Below are positions 5,312-13,148 of a stretch of DNA of 30,212 nucleotides, piece by piece. Position 1 is the stretch's first letter. Every line of letters begins with the position of its first letter. Origin of the DNA: CAZBUK01 sp964495085 (GTDB lineage Bacteria; Bacteroidota; Ignavibacteria; T3Sed10-11); contig CAZBUK010000044.1 in the NCBI GenBank assembly GCA_964495085.1, forward strand, positions 1-30,212, given 5' to 3'. The notes beneath the pieces were generated by a model that worked only from the letters and a program-made list of their open reading frames with translations, was not told the DNA's origin and made no database searches. Both the position numbers and the translations under genes were made by a program.

Positions 5312-8300
5312 TCATTCTCCCGACCCCCGAGCCACCTTCATCCCTATCTTATGCCCCCATCGTACCGCCTCTTTGTTCCTGAAATTTGCCATGATCGCCT
5401 GAATTGCATATCCCCGGCCCTCCTCGTAATCGCCTAAATAGTATAGGGAGCGGGCCAACTGTAGAAATAATGCGTCTGCTTGTACCTCACCCGAGGATCC
5501 ATGTTCCGCGCGTACGTGAATTGCCCTGCGATAGTATCTCTCTGCCTCCTCATAATTCTGGATGCCATAATACATATCCCCGAGACGGGCGAAATAGGTA
5601 TCCACCTTTCCCTCTGCGAGATTCGCACTCCGCTCTATTAATTCCGCATAGGGAGCGGGATCGAAATCCGTTATCCCGGACGTCTTTGACCGGACATCGC
5701 GGTACCGGTCCCATCCGTAAGCTGCGACAGCTTCGTGATTATCCTGACCGTTCTCATACAGCTTTCTAACCAGATAACTATATTGATCTCTCCGGCCGAT
5801 CGCTTCCGATAATGATATCAACGCCTTCAATCCGGCTTCGCTATCGGGATACTCTTCATATAATTGATTCATCACCGCGTATGCAAAAGAAATATTCCCG
5901 CGCCGGTTGTTCGCATGCAGCCGGCCGATATTGAGCATTTCCAGTTCGGTTAAATTCCGTAGACGGGAATATTCCCTGAGCAGAAAATTCTCCGCATCGA
6001 ATCGCATACGCATGTCGTAGGTAAAAAAGTCTCCGACTCCCCTGTTGATATAAAATGCGCGGGGAGCGCTGTATTCCAGATAGGGTATATTTTCCGTATT
6101 CAAAGGTCCCGCTCCGGCGTATTCAATTACGGCCGCTCCGTCGGCAAACTGAAGAGACAGCAATGTGGGGAGGTCACTCACGCCGATCCTGCCGAGGTCT
6201 TTCTGTACCGGCTCTTCGAGCAATCTTTTTTCGAGTCGTTCGAAATCGATCGTTATAGGATCGGCAGAGCCGACGATCACGAAATCCGCTCCCAGCGATT
6301 GCCATACCATAATGTGGGGAAAGGCCGAGGCGAACGTCCGCAGCACCAGCGAGAAGGTCGGATCGTCCATCTCATACGTATGAAACCACTGTACCATGAG
6401 TCCGCCCGGATTGAGGCGCGACCGGCTCTCCTCGAAGAACTCGCGGGTATATAAATTGCCGATGCCGGCGATCCAGGGATTCGACGGCTCGCTGATGATC
6501 ACATCGTATCGGCCCTTCGTCAGCTTAAGGAATGAAAGGGCATCGTCGATGTATATGTTCGTTCGCGGATCCTCCAGCGGACGATTATTCACTTCATTAA
6601 ATTCCACCGCAGCTTCGATCACCTCGGGGGATATTTCGATTGCGTCTACGCTTTCGACCGGATGGGTAAGGACGCTGCCGATCGTAGCGCCGCTGCCGAA
6701 CCCGATAACCATCACCCGCTCCGGGTCCGGGTGCAGCAGCATCGGGATCTGTCCCAGAAGGACCTGTGTTGGCATATCCCCATGTTCGGATGCGTCCGGT
6801 TTCCCGTTGATAATAAGAATCTTCTCCGTATCGTCTATACTGCTTACCACTGCGACCGTCGAGGTTGTCCCTTCTTTATAATAGTGTATATTGGTCGGTA
6901 TTCTCCACGCCACAAATTCTCTGTATGTCGAGGGCGGTTTTTCAGACTTGTTGATCTGCCTGAACACGCCGGAGAGCGTGACCGGGTAGTTCCAGTTCGG
7001 AACGACGGCAAAATATATAATTCCGGCAGCGGCTACCGCTGCCATAGAAAGTACTTTTTTAATTGCGCGTACGCGGCTGTCGAGGAGCAAAACTCCGAAT
7101 CCACAGGAAATATTTAAAACCAGCGCTATTTCGATTGTCGACTTAAGTCCGAAAAGAGGGATAAGCGCCAGGCCGGCGCCGAGAGAGCCGATAACCGTTC
7201 CGATCGTATTTACGGCGAACACATTCCCGACAGATGATCCGAGCGCTTTTATGTCGCGCGACGCGATGCGGCTCGCAACCGGCAGCGTCATTCCCATAAA
7301 CAGCGTCGGGATGAACATTATCACAAAACTGATCAGGAACTGGATAATCAGGTAGATCGGATAGGTCGCATCGGTCCGGTTCAGAATATGCGCAATATGC
7401 CAGAAATAATACGGCACCCTTCCGTAGAGCGGCAGTATCGCAAACATGGAGACCGCGATTCCAAACTGACAAACGGCGAGAAAGCCGAACAGGTTTTTAA
7501 TCCGGTGAATTGAGGCGGACACGATCCAACTGCCGATCGTGATACCTGAGATGAATGCAACCACCATCAATGAGAACGAATAGGTCGAAGAGCCGAGCAC
7601 CGGGATCAGCATCCGTACCCAGGCTACTTCATAGATCATCGCGGCGAGACCTGAGAATCCCGCTATCAGAACCGCAGCTTTCACCTGTGCGTCGGTAACC
7701 GGAACCTCCGGATACGTCCGGCGTTCATCGTATTCAAATTCATCTATATTACCCGCGATCTTCAGCAGGAGCAGTGAAATCAGTCCGACGGCCAGATCGA
7801 GCGCCGCGGCGCTGTAAATCGTCGCCTGCAGTCCCACGATCCTGACAAAAAAGAATCCGGCAAGAACCGATCCGACGACAGCGCCGAAACTGTTGAGAAA
7901 GTAGAGGATCGCAACGTTTCGACCCGATTCCTCGATGCGTTTCGAGATGAATTTCACGAGCACCGGGAGCGTACCTCCCATCAGAATCGTGGGGATGAGA
8001 ATTGTCGTTACGCTGGCTGCAAGCTTCATGATAAGGACGGTTGAGCCGTCGCTTCTCAGTTCGAGCGAGAGCACAATCGAGATGAAGGCGCTTTTTACCA
8101 ATTCCAGTATGTGCGGGTACAGCAGACAGTAGAGGCCGATAAAAATTTCAAGCCAGGCGAAAATGGCGAGCGGACGCTCAGTCCGGTCGGCACGCTTCCC
8201 CCACAGCCAGGCCCCGATAGCGAGTCCGCCCATGAATGTAGCGAGCACGATTGCCTGGGCATAAGTGGTATTCCCGAGAAACAACCCGAAATATTTAAAC

Positions 8301-8383
8301 CAGACGATCTGGTACATCAGCGCCGCCGCGCCCGATAAAATGAACAATACGGCGATTATCGCATGAAGTGTCTGACGTGTCAT
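5312..8383 (-). CDS. Polytopic membrane protein fused to a spermidine-synthase-like domain and a TPR tail
   Basis: A 1023-residue protein in three parts. Residues 1 to about 470 hold many hydrophobic segments with two similar halves (L-S-G-A-A-A-L-x-Y-Q-I-V-W near the N-terminus and F-S-G-L-A-A-M-I-Y-E-V-A-W later), as in the MFS-like membrane portion of fused SpeE-like proteins. Residues about 545-745 carry a Rossmann-type AdoMet-binding fold: I-G-F-G-S-G-A near 557, V-D-A-I-E-I-S-P near 581 and D-V-I-I-S-E-P-S-N-P-W near 629. The C-terminus (about 830-1015) contains TPR-like helices. Compared with true spermidine synthases, GGGDGG is replaced by GFGSGA and the catalytic aspartate region by S-E-P-S-N-P, so polyamine synthesis is doubtful and the substrate unknown. 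The ATG at 8383 is preferred; an in-frame TTG at 8407 would add eight residues. Heptad element F follows the stop. Confidence 0.88.
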   Translation of the reverse strand: MTRQTLHAIIAVLFILSGAAALMYQIVWFKYFGLFLGNTTYAQAIVLATFMGGLAIGAWLWGKRADRTERPLAIFAWLEIFIGLYCLLYPHILELVKSAFISIVLSLELRSDGSTVLIMKLAASVTTILIPTILMGGTLPVLVKFISKRIEESGRNVAILYFLNSFGAVVGSVLAGFFFVRIVGLQATIYSAAALDLAVGLISLLLLKIAGNIDEFEYDERRTYPEVPVTDAQVKAAVLIAGFSGLAAMIYEVAWVRMLIPVLGSSTYSFSLMVVAFISGITIGSWIVSASIHRIKNLFGFLAVCQFGIAVSMFAILPLYGRVPYYFWHIAHILNRTDATYPIYLIIQFLISFVIMFIPTLFMGMTLPVASRIASRDIKALGSSVGNVFAVNTIGTVIGSLGAGLALIPLFGLKSTIEIALVLNISCGFGVLLLDSRVRAIKKVLSMAAVAAAGIIYFAVVPNWNYPVTLSGVFRQINKSEKPPSTYREFVAWRIPTNIHYYKEGTTSTVAVVSSIDDTEKILIINGKPDASEHGDMPTQVLLGQIPMLLHPDPERVMVIGFGSGATIGSVLTHPVESVDAIEISPEVIEAAVEFNEVNNRPLEDPRTNIYIDDALSFLKLTKGRYDVIISEPSNPWIAGIGNLYTREFFEESRSRLNPGGLMVQWFHTYEMDDPTFSLVLRTFASAFPHIMVWQSLGADFVIVGSADPITIDFERLEKRLLEEPVQKDLGRIGVSDLPTLLSLQFADGAAVIEYAGAGPLNTENIPYLEYSAPRAFYINRGVGDFFTYDMRMRFDAENFLLREYSRLRNLTELEMLNIGRLHANNRRGNISFAYAVMNQLYEEYPDSEAGLKALISLSEAIGRRDQYSYLVRKLYENGQDNHEAVAAYGWDRYRDVRSKTSGITDFDPAPYAELIERSANLAEGKVDTYFARLGDMYYGIQNYEEAERYYRRAIHVRAEHGSSGEVQADALFLQLARSLYYLGDYEEGRGYAIQAIMANFRNKEAVRWGHKIGMKVARGSGE

Positions 8384-8415
8384 AATACCATTGATAAGGT
8401 GATTCAATAAGGAGT

Positions 8416-8452
8416 GAAAAAGGCATACAGCTAACTGCCGTTGCCTTTTTTC
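8416..8452 (-). terminator. Bidirectional-type hairpin upstream of the fused membrane protein gene
   Basis: AAAAAGGCA (8417-8425) pairs with TGCCTTTTT (8442-8450) around a 16-base loop, giving T-runs on both strands. On the minus strand it could end readthrough from the importer genes or act as an attenuator just before the start at 8383. The remaining 200 bases up to element G hold no gene; nothing else was recognised there. Confidence 0.5.
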
Positions 8453-8652
8453 AGCAACAACTTAGCGAGCCGAATTAAACTTCTCTCTGAAGTTTGGATC
8501 GCGGATATCTATGAAGAGAATATGCGTACAAAAAACATGCCACCGGAAAAGGGGGGAAATTACGGGGAATACATTTACGCCTTTTTTCCTGTTTCCGCTT
8601 AACGGTAATTATTTCTGGATCGGTTTGTAATTACTACAACAGAGGGCGGGGG

Positions 8653-8996
8653 GCAGTGGGGAGGAGTCAGGAGACAGGAGTCAGGAGACAGGTGGTTGGT
8701 GGTTGTTGTCTGACCTTCGGGGCAAGAAGACTGAAGACAGAAGGCAGAAGTCGGAGGTCGGAGGTCGGAGTTCAGACGTCAGAGATCAGATGTCAGATGT
8801 CGGAGATCAGCGATCAGCGATCAGAAGTCCGAAGTATTTACGCTCAAATTAAATTCCACTCCAGTCTACTGTATTCTGTCTCCTGATTCCTGTCTCCTGT
8901 TCCCTGTCTTCAGTCTTCTACCTTCTGCATTCAGCCTTCAGACTTCTGTCTCCTGAATCCTGTCTCCTGACTCCTGAATCCTGTCTCCTGCCTCCT
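8653..8996 (-). repeat. Heptad-arm element G (type II core)
   Basis: Purine arms (GGAGTCAGGAGACAGGAGTC and GGTCGGAGGTCGGAG-like units, 8655-8825) are followed by a core at about 8826-8865 (GTATTTACGCTCAAATTAAA) and a long pyrimidine arm up to 8996. The OppF-like gene's stop codon begins at the very next bases (8997-8999). Confidence 0.82.
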
Positions 8997-10031
8997 TCAA
9001 ACAGCCAGCCCCTCCACATGATGACAAGCAACCCTCCGGCCATTATATTTTATTTCAAGTTTCGGCTCGATACTATCGCATAAATCCGTATTCTCCAATT
9101 CGCGGTAGAGAGAACAAACATTTCGGTAACTGCAGCCCGTTGACAAAAACGGGATCTCGTCGGGGAGAAGTTCGGGTTGCGGCTCAGCCGTGATGGGATT
9201 CGATTCGGCAGCCTCGCCCCTCTGCCGGACCGGGAGCTCGGGCGGGAGAAGGCTTTCCATGAGCTTTACCGAGTACGGATGGAAGCAATCGAGCTTACGG
9301 TTGGATCCGACGGGAATATGTTCGACGAACTTCCCGGCGTACATGACGATGATGCTCTCGGCAAGATCCTTCAATATGCCGATGTCGTGCGAAATGATCA
9401 TCAGCGTCAACTTCAACTCCCGGTGCAATTCCTGAATCAGTGCAACGATCTGCGATCTGATGGAGACATCGAGACCCGAGACCGGTTCGTCGGCGATTAA
9501 AAGCCGCGGAACAACCGCGAGCGACCGGGCCATGGACGCTCTTCGCTTTTCGCCGCCGCTTAACGTATGCGGATATGCATACATGAATTTTTGAGGCAGA
9601 TGGACGAGATCCAGTACTTCACGAATCCGTGTCCGCCGTCCCTCCGTGGTCAGGGCCGTATGAAGTTTGAGCGGCTCCTCGAGAATGCTATAGACTGTCA
9701 TATGCGGATTTAAAGCCGCATCGGGATTCTGAAAGAGTAGCCGCACTTCCGACCGGATGAACCGCTGATCGTCCCCGCGTAGATTTGTCACGACGCGTCC
9801 CGAAATAGAAATCGAGCCCTCGTCCGGCCTGAGGAGACCGACCAGCATACGGGCGATCGTGCTCTTCCCGCAGCCGCTCTCTCCGGCAAGTCCGACGGAT
9901 TCCCCTTCCCGGATTTCGAAGGACACACCGCCGACCGCCTGCACGTTCGCCGCTTCGCGGCTTCGCTTGAGAAACCGCTTCCGCGTGAACCGTTTCTTTA
10001 TGTTTGTGACACTGAGAAGAACTTCAGACAT
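8997..10031 (-). CDS. Peptide/nickel-type ABC importer ATPase (OppF/DppF family)
   Basis: This 344-residue ATPase has Walker A GESGCGKST at 50-58, Q-loop glutamine at 101, signature LSGGE at 157-161, Walker B LLIADE at 177-182 and switch histidine at 216. A C-terminal oligopeptide-binding-type extension has F-H-P-Y near 242 and four cysteines at 300, 306, 318 and 336, matching the cysteine pattern reported to hold an iron-sulphur cluster in dipeptide ABC ATPases. It would hydrolyse ATP at the inner membrane as half of a heterodimer with the OppD-like subunit encoded 51 bases upstream. The importer probably takes up peptides or a related small solute; the substrate cannot be read from the sequence. 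Confidence 0.93.
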   Translation of the reverse strand: MSEVLLSVTNIKKRFTRKRFLKRSREAANVQAVGGVSFEIREGESVGLAGESGCGKSTIARMLVGLLRPDEGSISISGRVVTNLRGDDQRFIRSEVRLLFQNPDAALNPHMTVYSILEEPLKLHTALTTEGRRTRIREVLDLVHLPQKFMYAYPHTLSGGEKRRASMARSLAVVPRLLIADEPVSGLDVSIRSQIVALIQELHRELKLTLMIISHDIGILKDLAESIIVMYAGKFVEHIPVGSNRKLDCFHPYSVKLMESLLPPELPVRQRGEAAESNPITAEPQPELLPDEIPFLSTGCSYRNVCSLYRELENTDLCDSIEPKLEIKYNGRRVACHHVEGLAV

Positions 10032-10082
10032 AATATTTCATTGATGATGTTACGCAAAATACTAATTACGTGGAAAAAATTC

Positions 10083-10961
10083 TTAATACGAAATCCGGGC
10101 TGCATCCATGAGTTTCGCGGTATACGGATGTCTCCCCTCGACGTCAAGGAAGATTTCCTCCCTGGAGCAAGATTGAACAATTTTCCCCCGATACATCACC
10201 GCAATATTGTCCGCAAAGTGAGCGCCGATTCCGATATCATGCGTGATGAACAGAATCGACAGGCCGAGTTCCCGCTGAAGCGATTTCAGCAATCGGAGAA
10301 TGTCAAGCTGAATGGTTGCATCCAGCGCCGTTGTCGGCTCATCGGCGATGAGAAGATCGGGCGCTCCCGCTAGGGAAACCGCAATCATTACCCGCTGCGC
10401 CATTCCCCCGCTCAACTGGAACGGATATGCATCGATAACCTCGTGCGGAGCGGCAATCTTAACCCTTCCGAGCCAATCGATAGCGCGCGTGCGGAGCACA
10501 TCGTTCGAAAGTCCGGGTTGACGCAACCGGATAGACTCCGCCAGGTGCGTTCCGACGGTGTACAGCGGATCGAGCGACGAGACCGGATCCTGAAAGATCA
10601 ACGCGATACGTTTGCCGCGTATTCCCGCAAGATTCCTTCTCTGCATTTTTCTCCACGCTGCGGTATTTTTCCGGATGACGAGCCGTCCGTTGTTCTCGCG
10701 TATACTGCATATGCGGGACAAGCCCTCGAGCAGATTTGTTCCGTCGAAAACGATCTCCCCCCCTACTATCCCCGGGACGCTGTCGACAAGTCCGATAAGC
10801 GACATCGCAGTAACCGATTTACCGGAACCCGATTCTCCAAGCAGACAGAGCGTTTTGCCTTTCTCCAGGGAAAAACCGACGCCGTCCACTGCTTTCACAA
10901 GACCGTCCGGCGTGGAAAAATATGTTCTGAGATCCATTACCGATAAGAGGTATTGAGTCAT
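10083..10961 (-). CDS. Peptide/nickel-type ABC importer ATPase (OppD/DppD family), short C-terminus
   Basis: This 292-residue ATPase has Walker A GESGSGKS at 42-49, Q124, signature LSGGM at 183-187, Walker B with D207-E208, and H241. A stretch around 78-110 is longer than usual before the Q-loop. The protein stops just after the R-H-P-Y-T-x-x-L-M motif (about 277-285), so it lacks the 30-40 residue C-terminal extension with cysteines found in most members; the partner ATPase keeps its extension. The start ATG lies 51 bases after the permease stop. It should pair with the OppF-like subunit to drive solute uptake. Confidence 0.92.
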   Translation of the reverse strand: MTQYLLSVMDLRTYFSTPDGLVKAVDGVGFSLEKGKTLCLLGESGSGKSVTAMSLIGLVDSVPGIVGGEIVFDGTNLLEGLSRICSIRENNGRLVIRKNTAAWRKMQRRNLAGIRGKRIALIFQDPVSSLDPLYTVGTHLAESIRLRQPGLSNDVLRTRAIDWLGRVKIAAPHEVIDAYPFQLSGGMAQRVMIAVSLAGAPDLLIADEPTTALDATIQLDILRLLKSLQRELGLSILFITHDIGIGAHFADNIAVMYRGKIVQSCSREEIFLDVEGRHPYTAKLMDAARISY

Positions 10962-11012
10962 GAGCGCTCAACCGATAAGTTATATGACGCAACGTCGCTG
11001 CGCAGATCTGAT

Positions 11013-11978
11013 TTACAGATACTCCGTTTGTCTCCTGCTGATTCTCTTGCTCAATCCGTCGCCGAGGAGGTTCAGTCCGAGAATCGTCAGGATGATTGCC
11101 GCCGCCGGAGGAATCACCTGCCAGTACATGCCTTCGACGAGATTGAACGGGTACCGGCCGCCGGCTCCTTCATATATCATCCTCCCCCAGCTCACCAGCG
11201 GATCTCCGATGCCGTAGCCGATATAGCTCAGCGTCGCTTCGATAAGGATGACGCCCGCGAAAATGTAGATGATCTGAACGGATAAAAGTTGGCGGCAATT
11301 ATACCAGACGATATGCTTGAGAATGATCGTCCGGTCGGGAAGTCCGATCTCATGCGCGGCGGCGACGGAATCGGAATCCCGCATCGTTGCGATCTTCCCG
11401 GCGATGATTCGGGCCGGACGTGTCGCGCTTAGAAAACCGAGCGTTACCGTTATGGCGTACAGATTGAAATTGGAAATAAACGCTACGATGATGAGCATGA
11501 TGATCCGGGGATACGCGTCGATGACGCTGATGAGAAACCGGGCGGATGCATCATAGAAACTCCCCGAGTAATACTCGGATGCTCCGAGAGCTATGCCGAG
11601 CACGAGCGAGATGATAACGGTGAGCATTCCCGCAAACAGATATGTGGATGCGCCGCTGCAAACCCTGATGAATACATCCCTCCCGTCGTTATCGGTGCCG
11701 AAGAAATGGAACGAATCGCTTCTGAATTCATCGCCGTATTCGCGCCGGTCGAGGAGCCGCTGCAGCAGCGGGATCGCCGGCGGAGAATCGAAATTCACGA
11801 AATCAACTTCGGTCGGAGCGTACGGATAGAGGTTCAGCGCGGGACCGACGGATCCGAAGAGCGCCGCCAAAACAAATCCCGTCGCGATGCAAATCCCGAT
11901 TACAATCGATTTGCCCCCCGGCGCACTCCAGAACGAAGCAACTCCGGCAGTCGTTCGGTTGTCTGTGTAAGTATTCAT
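11013..11978 (-). CDS. ABC importer permease, OppC/DppC family
   Basis: This 321-residue polytopic protein has an N-terminal transmembrane segment near 25-45, a periplasmic loop containing F-G-T-D-N-D-G-R-D-V-F, typical of DppC/OppC, and a permease domain. The EAA-type cytoplasmic loop (A-A-H-E-I-G-L-P-D-R-x-I-I-L-K-H, about 200-220) contacts the ATPases, and the C-terminal part has G-D-P-L-V-S-W-G. It forms the membrane channel with the OppB-like subunit. Unlike the rest of the importer genes it is separated from its partner permease by 276 bases filled by heptad element H. Confidence 0.92.
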   Translation of the reverse strand: MNTYTDNRTTAGVASFWSAPGGKSIVIGICIATGFVLAALFGSVGPALNLYPYAPTEVDFVNFDSPPAIPLLQRLLDRREYGDEFRSDSFHFFGTDNDGRDVFIRVCSGASTYLFAGMLTVIISLVLGIALGASEYYSGSFYDASARFLISVIDAYPRIIMLIIVAFISNFNLYAITVTLGFLSATRPARIIAGKIATMRDSDSVAAAHEIGLPDRTIILKHIVWYNCRQLLSVQIIYIFAGVILIEATLSYIGYGIGDPLVSWGRMIYEGAGGRYPFNLVEGMYWQVIPPAAAIILTILGLNLLGDGLSKRISRRQTEYL

Positions 11979-12005
11979 CGGGATTGCCTGGTTTCTTTTC
12001 TTATT

Positions 12006-12250
12006 GAAGGAGACAGGAGTCAGAAGACAGGAGACAGGAGTCAGAAGTCAGAATACAGAAGACTGAAGTCTGAGGATTGAATATAGAAGGCCGGAGTAAA
12101 AATACAATTTGAGCAAATATACTCCAGACTTTTGATCTCTGACTTCTGATATCTGTCTTCCGACCTCTGATTTCCGACCTCCGCCATCTGTCTCCTTTAT
12201 CTGATTACCTCTACAATCTTCCTGTCTCCTGACTTCTGTCTTCTTCCTCC
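12006..12250 (+). repeat. Heptad-arm element H (type II core, inverted relative to F and G)
   Basis: A purine arm (GGAGACAGGAGTCAGAAGAC units, about 12009-12066) is followed by a core at about 12091-12130 reading CAATTTGAGCAAATATAC, the reverse complement of the core in F, then pyrimidine heptads to 12250. It ends about 5 bases from the OppB-like gene's stop codon. It sits inside the importer gene set, between the two permeases. Confidence 0.8.
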
Positions 12251-12254
12251 CCCC

Positions 12255-13148
12255 TCACCTTCTCACCCTCGGGTCCACTACCAGAGCTATGAACCTGTTT
12301 ATAAAATTCGAGACGACGATCAGCGCGGCGAAGATCATGCCGACCGCGAGGAGTACGTACGGGTCCCGGTACTTCAGGGCGTCGAGCGCGACGACGCTCA
12401 CGCCATGGCTGAAAAAAATATACTCGATGATCAGCGCGCCGCCGAGCGCAAATGCGAATCGGGATGTCGATATCGTGACGAGCGGTACGATCGCATTGAC
12501 GAAGACATGCTTCAGCACGGGAGCCTCCCGCGCGATCGCCGAACGAATGTAATTTTCGCGGAGAATACCGCCGACGTTTTCGCGTATGTGTTTGGACATT
12601 TCGCCTGCCGTGCCGTCGGCGATGCCGAGGATGACGATCGGAATGCCGTAATATCCCGCTAACCGGAAGAAGGATAGGTCCGCCTCCCAGTCAAGAATCC
12701 CGAACTGCTGAACCCAGAACGGACGTATGAATACCGCAAATAAAAAGACCGGTATTGCCGAGAAGATATAGGATGATTGCATCAGCGTTCGCGCCGCGAA
12801 AGCGCCGGGGCGGAATGCGGCGTAGGTGCCGAGTGGAAGGGCGATCGATAAACTGACGATCAACGATAAAATGACGAGGGCGAACGTCTGGCGGAAACCC
12901 TGCGAGACGATCTCGGCAACTTCGCGGCTCGATGACGCGGAGTAGCCGAGATCTCCCTTGAGCACGGCGTTCGCTACCCAGGACGCATAGTCGGCGGCGA
13001 TGACCCCGATGCCGGGCGTTTCCCGCATTCCCGCCGGCGTCTCCTGATACATCGTTCTCCCGAGAAGCAGGTAGATGGTGAACGTGGTCCCGGCAAGGAT
13101 CAGGAGCGCGAGTAGTAACTCTCGGACGACTTTCCGGGCGACGTACAT
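12255..13148 (-). CDS. ABC importer permease, OppB/DppB family
   Basis: This 297-residue permease has an N-terminal transmembrane helix (about 9-30), a short periplasmic region with L-K-G-D-L-G-Y-S, a family hallmark, then five further hydrophobic segments. The EAA-like loop (N-Y-I-R-S-A-I-A-R-E-A-P-V-L-K-H, about 198-215) is followed by N-A-I-V-P. Its ATG directly follows the TAA of the binding-protein gene, so the two are translationally coupled. The length is slightly below the usual 305-340 residues because the first periplasmic loop is short. With the OppC-like subunit it forms the translocation path in the inner membrane. Confidence 0.92.
   Translation of the reverse strand: MYVARKVVRELLLALLILAGTTFTIYLLLGRTMYQETPAGMRETPGIGVIAADYASWVANAVLKGDLGYSASSSREVAEIVSQGFRQTFALVILSLIVSLSIALPLGTYAAFRPGAFAARTLMQSSYIFSAIPVFLFAVFIRPFWVQQFGILDWEADLSFFRLAGYYGIPIVILGIADGTAGEMSKHIRENVGGILRENYIRSAIAREAPVLKHVFVNAIVPLVTISTSRFAFALGGALIIEYIFFSHGVSVVALDALKYRDPYVLLAVGMIFAALIVVSNFINRFIALVVDPRVRR

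Noticed and set aside
10443..10946. Long plus-strand frame opposite the OppD-like gene
   Set aside because: Antisense shadow; the minus strand has all ABC ATPase motifs.
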